Shown here one piece after another: positions 35,205 to 44,182 of a stretch of DNA of 64,000 nt. The stretch spans positions 1 to 64,000 of the forward strand of contig CAIPMU010000014.1 of NCBI GenBank assembly GCA_903866275.1, in the 5' to 3' direction. The notes under the pieces were generated by a model, which made no database searches, had not been told where the DNA came from, and saw only the letters and a program-made list of their open reading frames with translations. The stretch's first letter is position 1; every line of letters begins with the position of its first letter. This DNA comes from Vampirovibrio chlorellavorus (GTDB taxonomy: Bacteria; Cyanobacteriota; Vampirovibrionia; Vampirovibrionales; Vampirovibrionaceae). The position numbers and the translations under genes were made by a program.

Positions 35205-36734
35205 TTAATTAACCATGTTGATGATGGTTTGCATGACTTCATCGAAAGCTTTCATGGTTTTGGAGGTGGCCTCAAAGGCTCGCTGGTAGCGCATTAGGTC
35301 AATGGTTTCTTCATCCACATTGACCCCGGAGACCGATTGCCGGTTAGCATCAATGGACTGGAGCTGGTTATTTTGCGCGGTGGTGCTGTTCTGGTAGCTT
35401 TGGGTGTCGATCCCCAATTTGGAAATTGCGCCGTTGAAATAATCGGTGACGTTGGTGCCCAGTGCTCCAAAGTTTTGGGCTTTGATTTGCGCCATTTGCA
35501 ATGCGTTTCGACCGTCACCCACACCTGCAAAGCCGGTGCCGCTGGTGGCGTCATCAATGGCGGCAGCCACCTGGGTCGGGTCGGCAATAATGGCTGAGTT
35601 GACCGTCCAGTGGAAAATATTCAGTGCTTGTCCGGGGTTGAGGGTGGGATCGTTGATAAACAGAGCCGCCGGGCCTAAGTTCCCGTTTTGATCCCGGCCG
35701 CCGGTTTGCAGGGTGTTGAGCTGGGTGACAATGGTATCCAGCAGGGTGTCCAGTTTGCCGATCATACCGCGCGCAGTGGTCAGGGTGGGGTCGTTGCCCC
35801 CCATATCAATAATGCCTTTGATAATCCCGCTGCTAATTTCGGTACCCGCCCCATCGTTCAGCACAGCGCCGCCGTTGACGGTTTGTACCAGTGCCGGGAC
35901 ATCATCCGGTAGGGGCGCTGCGCCCAAATTTTGTACGACTTGCAGGCTATCTACCTGATTGACGCTGCGAATCATGGTTTCGCCGCCAATGCTGATGTCA
36001 ATCTGGCCACTGTCGTAATTGGTCACTTGAATGTCTACCAGCTTGGACAGGTCATCCAGCAGCTTGTCCCGTTGATCCAGCAAGTCGTTGGGCTGGGCCC
36101 CGGAGGCTTTGACGCTGACGATGTTCTGGTTCAGGTTGGCGATGGTGGCCAGTTTCTGGTTGACATCATTGACGTTAATGGCCAGCTGGCTGGTGGCAAA
36201 GCTAGCCGGGACCAGCGGATCCCCCACCAGATTCTTACGGAGATCGGAGAGTTGCAGGGCTTGCTGTTGAAAGATATTGGTCAGATCAACTGCCTGTTGT
36301 AGAAAACTGGCCCGTGTGGCAGCGGTTTCCGGGTGCAGGCTCATGGCTTGCGCGGAATCGAAAAAGTTTTGCATGGCCGTGTTAATGCCACTGTTCGAGG
36401 GCTCGTTGATGATGCCCTGCAATTGTTGTAGTGCGCTTTGGGTCATGTTGTTCATGCCCAGTTTGCCGTTGGAAAGCCGATATTGCGCATCCAGAAACTG
36501 ATCCCGGCTACGGGTGATCTGTTGGACAACGGGACCCTGGCCAATTTGCCCCCTTGAGATTTGGCTGAGATTGGGTTTGTTGTAGGCGTCCGCCATACTG
36601 AGATCGATTCTTTGGCGGCTATAGCCCGGGGTGTTCACATTGCTGATGTTCTGGTTGATCACGCTCATGGCGTTTTGCGCGGCCATGAGGCCACGGTGCG
36701 CGTTAAAGTAGTTGAAAAAGCCGGGGGTAATCAT
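35205..36734 (-). CDS. flgK: Flagellar hook-associated protein FlgK (HAP1)
   Basis: The 509-residue protein has the rod/hook N-terminal signature (RGLMAAQNAMSVINQNISNV NTPGYSRQRID) and the C-terminal helix SGVNVDEETIDLMRYQRAFE ASSKT-like region (ATSKTMKAFDEVMQTIINMV), which polymerise at the hook tip. Ribosome site AGAGAGG precedes the ATG at 36734. It sits between flgN, the gene of its export chaperone, and flgL, as in many flagellar operons. Confidence 0.97.
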   Translation of the reverse strand: MITPGFFNYFNAHRGLMAAQNAMSVINQNISNVNTPGYSRQRIDLSMADAYNKPNLSQISRGQIGQGPVVQQITRSRDQFLDAQYRLSNGKLGMNNMTQSALQQLQGIINEPSNSGINTAMQNFFDSAQAMSLHPETAATRASFLQQAVDLTNIFQQQALQLSDLRKNLVGDPLVPASFATSQLAINVNDVNQKLATIANLNQNIVSVKASGAQPNDLLDQRDKLLDDLSKLVDIQVTNYDSGQIDISIGGETMIRSVNQVDSLQVVQNLGAAPLPDDVPALVQTVNGGAVLNDGAGTEISSGIIKGIIDMGGNDPTLTTARGMIGKLDTLLDTIVTQLNTLQTGGRDQNGNLGPAALFINDPTLNPGQALNIFHWTVNSAIIADPTQVAAAIDDATSGTGFAGVGDGRNALQMAQIKAQNFGALGTNVTDYFNGAISKLGIDTQSYQNSTTAQNNQLQSIDANRQSVSGVNVDEETIDLMRYQRAFEATSKTMKAFDEVMQTIINMVN

Positions 36735-36884
36735 CGATATAACCTCTCTGGAGGGTCAATTTGGCCTGATGAGCCGGTTAATTCGTTTTGATGCAATTTC
36801 TCTGGATGAATTGAATCAGTGATGAACTGGAAAGCGGATGAACGGGAATAAGAAATCACTGGGATCGAAATTTGTTTTGAAGGC

Positions 36885-37430
36885 TTATGCGGAATGGTTA
36901 ACCGTCGATTGAAGGGCTGCGGGTGTGCTTTGGCCTTTGTGCTTGCCACCGGCCTTATTGCCTTGGGCGGTGTAACTGGCGGCTTCGGGGGTGAGTACGT
37001 TGGCAATCAGCTCCACGGTGTCCTGAATCCATTGCAGGGATAAATTCAGCAAGTCCTGGGTATCCTGATTCTGTTGCCGGGCATCCAGGGCGGCTCGCAT
37101 CAACTGATCCCGGCTGCGGGAAAATTCGGAGGCCGCTTTGGGCTCCAGGGTTTCAATCAGTTGGCTCAGGGTGTGATTGGGGTGTCCCAGTGCCGCCATC
37201 AGGGTCATCCGCTTTTGTTCGGTTTGGGCGGCCTTGCGGCTGATGGCCATCAGTTCCTGATCAATGCGGCCCAGCAGCTTGGGTTTGCCCGCGATTAAAA
37301 TGTCCTGCTTTTCCCGTAGTTTTTGCACCACGGCTTCATATTGGGCGGTTTCTTCATCCAGCGTGTTCAGCAGGCTCACCAACTGATGGGTGGCCGGGCT
37401 GGTATTTTGAGAATGAAATGCATCGTTCAT
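36885..37430 (-). CDS. flgN: FlgN-like flagellar export chaperone
   Basis: The 181-residue protein is almost all helical, with the FlgN pattern of an N-terminal helix LVSLLNTLDEETAQYEAVVQ, a middle IDQELMAISRKAAQTEQKRM and a C-terminal helix ending before a low-complexity basic tail (GNKAGGKHKGQS). FlgN holds FlgK and FlgL for export. Placement between flgM and flgK supports the call; sequence conservation in this family is weak. Confidence 0.8.
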   Translation of the reverse strand: MNDAFHSQNTSPATHQLVSLLNTLDEETAQYEAVVQKLREKQDILIAGKPKLLGRIDQELMAISRKAAQTEQKRMTLMAALGHPNHTLSQLIETLEPKAASEFSRSRDQLMRAALDARQQNQDTQDLLNLSLQWIQDTVELIANVLTPEAASYTAQGNKAGGKHKGQSTPAALQSTVNHSA

Positions 37431-37444
37431 TGTTGCTCTCCTTC

Positions 37445-37780
37445 CTAAACCCGATAATCAGCCAGCAGGCTGTCGCCTTGCACGTATGCCCGGCGAATGT
37501 CCTGTTCGCTCACCCCCAGAAAGCCCGCTTTGGCGGCGATATTCTGAATGTCCTGCACCTTGCGGCTCCATTGGGGAGAGTTGCTGGGCAGGGTGGGCGA
37601 TTGGCTGTTCAGGGATAAATTTTCCAGCACCGGTTGGGTGTTGGGCGTTTGGGGTGCGCTGGGTGCTTCGGGTGCAATCAGCTCCACCTGGGGGGCTTGG
37701 GCCTTGCTGGCGCGACGGGCCTCCCAGGCCTGTTGCGCTTTGAGTGTTTGAATGGCGGATGCGCCAGGGGTAATTTGCAT
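37445..37780 (-). CDS. flgM: FlgM-like anti-sigma28 factor
   Basis: The 111-residue protein has a low-complexity Pro/Gln/Ala N-terminal half and a C-terminal helical part (VQDIQNIAAKAGFLGVSEQD IRRAYVQGDSLLADYRV) resembling the sigma-binding region of FlgM. FlgM inhibits FliA until it is exported through the finished hook. The start overlaps the flgJ stop by one base (TAATG) and has GAGGTGG upstream. The position between flgJ and flgN supports the call. Confidence 0.78.
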   Translation of the reverse strand: MQITPGASAIQTLKAQQAWEARRASKAQAPQVELIAPEAPSAPQTPNTQPVLENLSLNSQSPTLPSNSPQWSRKVQDIQNIAAKAGFLGVSEQDIRRAYVQGDSLLADYRV

Positions 37781-38220
37781 TAGAGTTCCACCTCACCTGT
37801 TTTCCTTGAACCACTAGAACCGTTGCTATTGATTGGCGTTGGCGAATTCATCGTGCCAGCGCCTGCCTGGGGTTTGATTTGACCGGCCATTTGTCGGTAA
37901 ATGGCGTCTGCTAGACCAAAGCCGCTACCACCGAGGCGGTTGGTCATGGACTTGGAGATTTCTTCGTTCAGCATGCTGCGGAAGTACTGTTCGCTGCTGC
38001 CGCCGCTGAGGATGCTGTTTTCCCGGTCCACGGTCTTGTCCATGGCTTCCAGCATCTGCTGTACAAAAATGGCTTCAAAATCCTTGGCGGCTTGTTTGAG
38101 TTTTTTTTCATCGTGAGACCCTGCTTGCGTTTGCAGCCCACTCAATTTGGACGCCTGCGCCTGGCCGGAACCCGGTAAGGCGGTAAGCGAGAGGCTAGTG
38201 CTGTTCATCAGAGGGTCCAT
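37780..38220 (-). CDS. flgJ: Rod-cap protein, FlgJ N-terminal domain only
   Basis: The 146-residue protein carries the FlgJ rod-binding domain: LKQAAKDFEAIFVQQMLEAM near residues 41-60, then YFRSMLNEEISKSM and GGSGFGLADAIYRQM. The muramidase half of enterobacterial FlgJ is absent. In this cluster a separate lytic transglycosylase (42636-43205) probably opens the peptidoglycan for the rod. AAGGAA precedes the ATG. Confidence 0.93.
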   Translation of the reverse strand: MDPLMNSTSLSLTALPGSGQAQASKLSGLQTQAGSHDEKKLKQAAKDFEAIFVQQMLEAMDKTVDRENSILSGGSSEQYFRSMLNEEISKSMTNRLGGSGFGLADAIYRQMAGQIKPQAGAGTMNSPTPINSNGSSGSRKTGEVEL

Positions 38221-38250
38221 GGGTAAGCGTTCCTTTTGCGTGCTTGATGT

Positions 38251-39381
38251 TTAGATGATCTCTAACGTGGCTTCCAGGCTACCGGCGGCTTTCAGCGCCT
38301 GCAACACGGAGATTAAATCACTGGGGGTAACACCCAGGGCGTTCAGGGCCGCCACTAAGTCCTGTAAGGTGGCGTTGGGTCCAAGCTGTACCAGGCTGCC
38401 CTGCCCTTTTTCAATGGAGATCTGGCTGTTGCTGACGCCCACGGCTTGCCCACCGGTGGTGGCGCTATTGGGTTGAGACACACTGTTGGTGGTTGCTACG
38501 CTGACGGTAATGCCGCCGTGGGCTACGGCAGCAGGCAGCAGCTTTACGTTGTTGCCAATCACAATGGTGCCGGTGCGCTCGTTGACCACCACCTTGGCGA
38601 TCTCTTCGGTGGCGTCCACGGTCACGTTTTCCACTTTGGCCAGAAATGACACCCGGTTATCAATGTACTGATCCGGGAAAAGCACCCGAATGGTGCTGCC
38701 GTCGATGGCGCGGGCCGGGCCCACGCTGCGGCTCAGGGCTTCAGCAACCCGGCTGGCCAGCGTGTAATCGGTGCGGTTTAGCACCAGATCCATCCCGCTC
38801 TCATCGCCGATTTCGGTGTGAATTTCACGCTCCATAATGGCTCCGCCGGGAATGCGGGCCGAGGTGGTAATGCCGGTGCGCTTGGAAGAACCGCCCGCAT
38901 CCACCGAGGTAGACCCTGTGGATAGCGGCCCTTGGGCCAGCGCCACGATTTCGCCGTTGGGAGCGCGCAGTTCGGTATTGATCAAAACGCCGCCTTCCAG
39001 GCTCCCCGCATCTGCCATTGAGGACACGATTACATCCAGCGGGTCGCCTTCCTTGGCAAAGGGTGGCACCAACGCAGTCACAATGACGGCGGCCGCGTTG
39101 GTGGGACGAATGTCGTTGTCGTTGATCAGACGGCCGTTAAAGTTGGTAATCAGGTTGGCCGTGGTGGTTTGGGTTGATTTGCTCTTGTCACCGGTTTTGG
39201 CCAGACCGACCACCAGTCCGTAGCCCACCAGCTGGTTGTTCCGGACGCCTTTCACATGGGTGATGTCCTTAATGCGCAGTCGGGCGGCCTCTACCGTGGT
39301 GTTCGCCATGCTGAACGCGCCCAGCAGTCCAATCAGGCCAAGGGCGATGGTGCTTTTCAGAGTCTGAGCTGCGGTGTTCAT
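38251..39381 (-). CDS. flgI: Flagellar P-ring protein FlgI
   Basis: The 376-residue periplasmic ring protein has a signal peptide (STIALGLIGLLGAFSMA) and the FlgI signatures RLRIKDITHVKGVRNNQLVG YGLVVGL and RTGTIVIGNNVKLLPAAVAH. ATG 39381 is chosen because GAGG lies 9 bases upstream and the signal peptide then has normal length; the frame is open back to 39471, which would overlap flgH. It is next to flgH and flgJ as usual. Confidence 0.96.
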   Translation of the reverse strand: MNTAAQTLKSTIALGLIGLLGAFSMANTTVEAARLRIKDITHVKGVRNNQLVGYGLVVGLAKTGDKSKSTQTTTANLITNFNGRLINDNDIRPTNAAAVIVTALVPPFAKEGDPLDVIVSSMADAGSLEGGVLINTELRAPNGEIVALAQGPLSTGSTSVDAGGSSKRTGITTSARIPGGAIMEREIHTEIGDESGMDLVLNRTDYTLASRVAEALSRSVGPARAIDGSTIRVLFPDQYIDNRVSFLAKVENVTVDATEEIAKVVVNERTGTIVIGNNVKLLPAAVAHGGITVSVATTNSVSQPNSATTGGQAVGVSNSQISIEKGQGSLVQLGPNATLQDLVAALNALGVTPSDLISVLQALKAAGSLEATLEII

Positions 39382-39433
39382 ACAGGGGAACCTCATGTCT
39401 CCGCTGGAACCAACGGGTTGGGTGAATACCGGG

Positions 39434-40144
39434 TTAGTTAAAGAACTGGTAGATCTTGTTGGCGATGCCATCGGTTTGTTGACGGCTAATCACGCCCTTG
39501 CCTGCCTGTAACATCTGGAAGTTGGCCACCAGCTTGGAGGAGATCTGGTTGTTGCGATCCAGATAGTAGGGTTTCACGATGCCGGTGACCATCAGGTTGC
39601 CGCGCTCCTTGTTGGCTTGCACGGTTTTCTGGCCCTGCACCACCAAATCACCGTTGGGCAGTACCTGAACCACCTGACAGGTGATGTTGTCGGTAATGGT
39701 GGTGGTGCGGGTGCTTTCTGCCTTGCTGGATAGGGTGTTGCTGTTGTCCAGCCCGTTAAAGTTGGGCGCGCTGAGGGTGTTTTTAATGGCGCCAGCGCCC
39801 ACCTTGCCCAGCATAAAGCCCATCATGTTGTTAAACAGGCTGCTGCCGTTCTGGGTGATGGCCTGGGTGCGGGTGACTTTCAGTTCGGCGTTGGTCACGT
39901 CGCTGGTCACTTCGTTGACGGTGATGGTGACTAAATCGCCCACTTCGCGGGAAATCGGGGGGGTGAACAAAGAGCGGGGCTTCAGGGGTTCCTGGCTGTT
40001 ATATTTGGCCGTGACCCGAAACAGGGATTCCGCTTGCGCTGCGGGGATGGTTTCCAGCAGCAGAAACGACAACAGCAGAACAGCCGCCGCAGTCGCCACG
40101 GGGCGGGTCTGCCGGGGTTTAGATTGTTGCGTTGCTGGTTTCAT
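39434..40144 (-). CDS. flgH: Flagellar L-ring protein FlgH
   Basis: The 236-residue protein forms the outer-membrane ring. ATG 40144 has GGGAG 7 bases upstream. FlgH marks are SLFTPPISREVGDLVTITVN E, SKAESTRTTTITDNITCQVV, LPNGDLVVQGQKTVQANKER and the closing GVISRQQTDGIANKIYQFF. The signal region (AAAVLLLSFLLLETIPAAQA) has no Cys at its end, so this FlgH does not appear to be a lipoprotein as in enteric bacteria. Confidence 0.95.
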   Translation of the reverse strand: MKPATQQSKPRQTRPVATAAAVLLLSFLLLETIPAAQAESLFRVTAKYNSQEPLKPRSLFTPPISREVGDLVTITVNEVTSDVTNAELKVTRTQAITQNGSSLFNNMMGFMLGKVGAGAIKNTLSAPNFNGLDNSNTLSSKAESTRTTTITDNITCQVVQVLPNGDLVVQGQKTVQANKERGNLMVTGIVKPYYLDRNNQISSKLVANFQMLQAGKGVISRQQTDGIANKIYQFFN

Positions 40145-40213
40145 TGGATTCTCCCTGATGCTTGGTTTTGCCTGATGGGGTTCACATACTCTCACTGGAT
40201 TTTGATTTTTTGC

Positions 40214-40984
40214 TTAAATTTCTACGAGCACCCGGTTTTTATCGATGACTTTGGCGCTGTAGTACTTTTGCTGATAAATGGACTGGCGCACCCGGATGGT
40301 CTCACCGATGCGCCCGTTGGCCATGGCGACGCCCGGCACGGTTAAGGTCATGCCGTTGTTGCTGTTGATTAAAATGCGGACTTCGGCGTTGTAAGTCACA
40401 TCCGGCGGAATCACGATTTTGCGGTTGTCCAGCACTTCGCCGGGTTGCAGGTTGATGCGGGCCACGTAGTCGCCCAGTTTGGTTTCCTCTCCCACCGCGT
40501 AGCGGTAAATGTAGCTCACGTCCTTGGTTTGCAGCACAAAGTCGGATAAGCGCAGCGGCTGTTGGGCCATCACTGCGTTTTTGGCGACCCAAACGGGCTT
40601 TTGTACCGTGATGTGTACCGGCACGCCCAAGTCCCGGCGGGTGCCCTGAGGGCTTTCCAGATGGACCCGGACAATGGTGCGTTCCGAGTACATGTCGCCC
40701 AGATTGCTTTCGGTGCTGATTTTGATGGCGTGGGCATCGGTATCCTGCGGGAAGCTGAGCGAGGTGGATGGGATGCTCATTACTTCCACACTCACGAATG
40801 GCTGATCCGCCGGGTTGATTTGGGTTTGCAGCTTTTCTTGTACATGCGCCACCACCTGTTGCTGAATCCGGGTGGCGGAGAGTTCGACCGCAGGGCTGGA
40901 CGATGTCCATCCGGTGACACACGCCAAAACACCTGCCAGCAGCAGGGGGAGGGTTTTTGCGGTGTTGTAACGGATGGTGTTCAT
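40214..40984 (-). CDS. flgA: P-ring assembly chaperone FlgA
   Basis: The 256-residue protein has a signal peptide (TLPLLLAGVLACVTGWTSSS) and a C-terminal SAF-type domain: VAKNAVMAQQPLRLSDFVLQ, VARINLQPGEVLDNRKIVIP and the end INSNNGMTLTVPGVAMANGR IGETIRVR. FlgA stabilises FlgI during P-ring formation in the periplasm. AAGG lies before the ATG. It is between flgG and flgH. Confidence 0.93.
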   Translation of the reverse strand: MNTIRYNTAKTLPLLLAGVLACVTGWTSSSPAVELSATRIQQQVVAHVQEKLQTQINPADQPFVSVEVMSIPSTSLSFPQDTDAHAIKISTESNLGDMYSERTIVRVHLESPQGTRRDLGVPVHITVQKPVWVAKNAVMAQQPLRLSDFVLQTKDVSYIYRYAVGEETKLGDYVARINLQPGEVLDNRKIVIPPDVTYNAEVRILINSNNGMTLTVPGVAMANGRIGETIRVRQSIYQQKYYSAKVIDKNRVLVEI

Positions 40985-41008
40985 AGAAACCTTTCTGATT
41001 CAGACTGC

Positions 41009-41800
41009 TTAGACGGTGTTATTGGCGGTTTTCAGGATCTCGTCGGAGGCCTGAATGACTTTGGAATTGGCTTCAAAGGCGCGCTGGGCACTGATCAGGT
41101 TGATCAGCTCTTCCACGATTTGGACGTTGGAGCCTTCCAGAAAGCCTTGGGTGATGGTGGTCTTGGCAAAATCGCCCTGACCGGCTGAACCCACAATGGC
41201 CGCCCCGGATGCGGGTGTGACCTGAAACATGTTGCGGCCAATGCTCTCCATCCCGGCGGGATTCGAGAAACGGGCCAACTGGAGCTGACCGACCTGGTTC
41301 AGGTTGCTGGAACCGGATTGACGCACCGAGACTGAGCCGTTGAGGCCAATCACGATCTCCACGGCATCGCTGGGCACGGTGATGTTGGGTTGCACCGGGT
41401 AGCCGTCGGAGGTGACCAGTGTGCCGTTGGCGTCGCGCTTGAAGCTGCCGTCGCGGGTGTAACCAATATCACCGCTGTCGGTCTGCACCTGAAAGAAGCC
41501 ATCGCCCTGAATGGCCAAGTCCAGAGAGTTGCCGGTCTGCTGAATAGAGCCGGGGAGGAAAATACGTTGGGTGGCGGCCACTTTGACGCCCAAACCGACC
41601 TGCGTACCGATGGGATCGGTGGTGCCTTGGGGGCCCAGTGCGCCAGGCGAGGAGTAGGTTTGGCTCAACAGATCCTGAAATTCGGCGCGAGCTTTTTTGT
41701 ACCCCGTGGTGTTCACGTTGGAGACGTTGTTGGCGATGACGTCGATGTTGAACTGCTGGCTCTGTGAACCTGTGGCGGCGGTGTAAAGGGCTCTGAGCAT
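41009..41800 (-). CDS. flgG: Distal rod protein FlgG
   Basis: The 263-residue rod protein begins MLRALYTAATGSQSQQFNID and continues with VIANNVSNVNTTGYKKARAE FQDLL, the FlgG N-terminus. It ends GFLEGSNVQIVEELINLISA QRAFEANSKVIQASDEIL, the polymerising C-terminal helix. The length of 263 matches the very constant family size. GGAGG precedes the ATG. Confidence 0.96.
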   Translation of the reverse strand: MLRALYTAATGSQSQQFNIDVIANNVSNVNTTGYKKARAEFQDLLSQTYSSPGALGPQGTTDPIGTQVGLGVKVAATQRIFLPGSIQQTGNSLDLAIQGDGFFQVQTDSGDIGYTRDGSFKRDANGTLVTSDGYPVQPNITVPSDAVEIVIGLNGSVSVRQSGSSNLNQVGQLQLARFSNPAGMESIGRNMFQVTPASGAAIVGSAGQGDFAKTTITQGFLEGSNVQIVEELINLISAQRAFEANSKVIQASDEILKTANNTV

Positions 41801-41870
41801 GTGGGCCTCCGATTGCGGGGTTTTTGAAATGTTTTAAAAATGGATCAACTGATTGTGTGGATTTCTGAAT

Positions 41871-42629
41871 CTATCTGTAGCGCCCGACTTCGTTGACGGT
41901 CTTTCCCAGGGCGTCGTTGTGCATGTGAATGTTCTTTTGCAGGGCCTCATACAGGCGCATACCCTGAATGTTATTGACCAGTTCGCTGATGGGGTTTACG
42001 TTGGATTGCTCCAGAGCGCCCTGTTGAATGACAGATTTTGGGGGATCGGTCGATACTACGCTGGCTGAAGTGGCCTGATACAGGTTGTCGCTGAGTTTTT
42101 GCAGGGTTTGCTTGTCCTGAAATTCGACGAGGCCAATTTGGTTGACATTTTGTCCTTTCGCTGAAATGGTGCCGTTCTCGCTGATGGTAAAAGGGCCATC
42201 GGCCATATTGAGTTGAATATTGCCGGATTGTCCCTGTACAAATTCCCCGCCGGGCGTGACCAGATAGCCGTTACTATCCATCGTGAAATTGCCAGCGCGG
42301 GTATAGAGCGATGTACCGTCGGCGGTTTTAACATGGAAAAAACCGTTGCCGTGAATGGCCAGATCCAGCGGGTTACCGGTCTGTTGAATGCCACCGGGGG
42401 CAAAATTGACATAGCTGCCATAGATCTGGCTGCCGTTAACCAGACTGCCGATGGCGGTTTTTTCGTTGTTTTCCACCTTGTTCAGCATCATCTCCGGAAA
42501 GGTCTGGTAGCTGAGGCGGTTGGCTTTAAAGCCCACGGTGTTCACGTTGGCCAGGTTATTGGCCAAGGTATCAATGGCGGTGTTGGTGGTCAACATGCCA
42601 GCCGCTGCGGTGTAAATGCCCTTCAGCAT
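41871..42629 (-). CDS. flgF: Proximal rod protein FlgF (FlgG paralog)
   Basis: The 252-residue protein shares the FlgG layout: MLKGIYTAAAGMLTTNTAID TLANNLANVNTVGFKANRLS at the start and QGALEQSNVNPISELVNNIQ GMRLYEALQKNI near the end. It lies just upstream of flgG in the same operon, the usual place of flgF. FlgF and FlgG are hard to tell apart by eye, so the name rests on length and order. It follows the transglycosylase gene by 6 bases. Confidence 0.88.
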   Translation of the reverse strand: MLKGIYTAAAGMLTTNTAIDTLANNLANVNTVGFKANRLSYQTFPEMMLNKVENNEKTAIGSLVNGSQIYGSYVNFAPGGIQQTGNPLDLAIHGNGFFHVKTADGTSLYTRAGNFTMDSNGYLVTPGGEFVQGQSGNIQLNMADGPFTISENGTISAKGQNVNQIGLVEFQDKQTLQKLSDNLYQATSASVVSTDPPKSVIQQGALEQSNVNPISELVNNIQGMRLYEALQKNIHMHNDALGKTVNEVGRYR

Positions 42630-42635
42630 CGGGGG

Positions 42636-43205
42636 TTAGCTCCCATCGGCGTTTTGGTACGCCTTGTAAGACTGCATGACTTTTTGCACATAGTTCGTGG
42701 TCTCTGCATAGGGGGGAATGCCGTTATAGCGATCCACCGCGCCGGGGCCGGCATTGTAGGCGGCCAAGGCCTTGGGCACGGACTGATGGTATTTTTCTAG
42801 CAGGCCTTTCACGTATTTGGCCCCACCGGCAATGTTCTGGGCGGGATCAAAACTGTTGTGCACGCCCAGGCCTGCGGCGGTGCCGGGCATTAGTTGCATC
42901 AGGCCTTGTGCGCCTACCGAGGAAACCGCCTTGGGGTTAAAGTTGGATTCATTTTTGATAATGGCCTTAATCAGGCTGGCGTCCACGCCCTGGGTGTTGG
43001 CCTGATTGTCGATCAGATCATCGAGTTCGCCGGGCACTGGGGGGGCACCGTTACTGCTCCCTTGCGTGTTGGAGAGTGCCTGATTCAACGCGTTATCGAA
43101 GCGGTTTGCTTCCGGGCCGCCCTGAGGCAGGGGTGCTGTCGGCTCAAAGCGATCACGGATTTCCGCGATACGATCCAGCGTCGATTGCAAACTCTCAAGG
43201 GTCAC
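42636..43205 (-). CDS. Soluble lytic transglycosylase (SLT), likely rod-associated
   Basis: The 189-residue protein has a lysozyme-like SLT domain: GVDASLIKAIIKNESNFNPK with the catalytic Glu in KNESNF, then SVGAQGLMQLMPGTAAGLGV and ALAAYNAGPGAVDRYNGIPP YAETTNYVQKV. No signal peptide is evident, which would fit export by the flagellar apparatus. It is the first gene of the flagellar cluster and starts with GTG (AGGTAG upstream). With the short FlgJ it makes a two-gene equivalent of enterobacterial FlgJ. Confidence 0.9.
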   Translation of the reverse strand: MTLESLQSTLDRIAEIRDRFEPTAPLPQGGPEANRFDNALNQALSNTQGSSNGAPPVPGELDDLIDNQANTQGVDASLIKAIIKNESNFNPKAVSSVGAQGLMQLMPGTAAGLGVHNSFDPAQNIAGGAKYVKGLLEKYHQSVPKALAAYNAGPGAVDRYNGIPPYAETTNYVQKVMQSYKAYQNADGS

Positions 43206-43635
43206 AATAACTACCTACATCTCTTTATCAGTGTTGATTAAACGGTGATGAACCTTTGCCTGATGAGGACCGGGGTGGGTTCCGGGATTGCCGGGAGAAG
43301 GCGCTAACGCAAATCATGTTATGGTCAGGGCTTTCCTTATTCAGGGTATCGGGTTACTCAGCCCTTTTCATCCGCCAGCTACAGGAATGATTGGGGTCGA
43401 GTCCTCTATCTCTGGTATTTTTCCCGTGGCGGTTCCTCCAGAAACTTGACCATGAGGTTGATCTTCCGGTGGTGCGTTTATCGGCCAACTGGTGGAGGAA
43501 GGCGGTGCATGTTGGCTGACAGGGGTGCACGGCGGGGGTTGCGAAATCGGGTGCGTTGGGTGGTCAAGAGGCTGAATTTTCGATAAAGTAGAGGAGAGAG
43601 GTGGATATTGCAGAGCAACAGCACCCCTTGCAATC
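43206..43635. other. Divergent intergenic region, flagellar operon / ArgZ-like pair
   Basis: These 430 bases hold the start regions of two divergent transcripts. A minus-strand frame here (43368-43733) encodes a Pro-rich low-complexity product that overlaps the plus-strand gene and is not believed. No clear sigma28 or sigma54 promoter was found by eye, and no repeat or RNA gene is seen. Confidence 0.5.
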
Positions 43636-44169
43636 ATGACCCTAACCCCGGAAAGGATGTCTTTTAAGATGAGTGGCCCCGTAGAACCCAGTGCCTTGCC
43701 TGCCAGTGTTTTGACAGCAACCGTCGAACTCAAAGGCCATCTGATCGACTCCTTGACCCTGTCGAAGGTGGTGGATTTGATTCAGCAGCTGGGCGGAGAC
43801 TATCTGGTCAACGATTTGCGGGTGGGGAATCTGAAAAAAGACATTAGCTTTGCCAATATGACCTTGTGGGCACCCACTGAAGCCGTGATGGCTGAGTTGC
43901 TGGAGGCGATCGCGCCTTACGGGGCCGTGGCCTCCATTGCGCCGGAAAATCCGAAAACAGTGACCTGCACAGCAGCGGGTAGTTTACCCGATGGTGCTTT
44001 TGCCGTAAAGCTGCCTCAGCAGGTGTTCATGGCGGGGGCTTGGCATCCGGTGGCCTCGGGTGGTCTTTGGGCCTTGGTACTCACGGATGGCGCGCCGCGC
44101 ATGGTATCGGTGCGGGACTTGCAGCCGGGTGATATTCTGGTCAGCGGCTCGCAAGGCTTGCAGTGGTAG
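43636..44169 (+). CDS. LOR/SDH-type domain protein (ArgZ/AgrE middle-domain homolog)
   Basis: The 177-residue protein matches the N-terminal part of the LOR/SDH conserved-domain family: ATVELKGHLIDSLTLSKVVD, then GGDYLVNDLRVGNLKKDISF ANMTL and the closing PRMVSVRDLQPGDILVSGSQ G. In cyanobacterial ArgZ/AgrE this domain links the arginine dihydrolase domain to an ornithine-cyclodeaminase-like domain. Here it stands alone, 13 bases before a gene for an ArgZ-like hydrolase domain. The start is uncertain: ATG 43636 has no ribosome site and ATG 43669 has AAAGGA at long spacing. A regulatory or substrate-handling partner of the next gene product is the simplest idea. Confidence 0.8.
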   Translation: MTLTPERMSFKMSGPVEPSALPASVLTATVELKGHLIDSLTLSKVVDLIQQLGGDYLVNDLRVGNLKKDISFANMTLWAPTEAVMAELLEAIAPYGAVASIAPENPKTVTCTAAGSLPDGAFAVKLPQQVFMAGAWHPVASGGLWALVLTDGAPRMVSVRDLQPGDILVSGSQGLQW

Positions 44170-44182
44170 GGGGCGGGTTCTG

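Noticed and set aside
43368-43733. Pro-rich 121-codon frame between the flagellar and ArgZ-like genes
   Set aside because: It overlaps the start of the LOR/SDH gene on the opposite strand, is low complexity and has no ribosome site.
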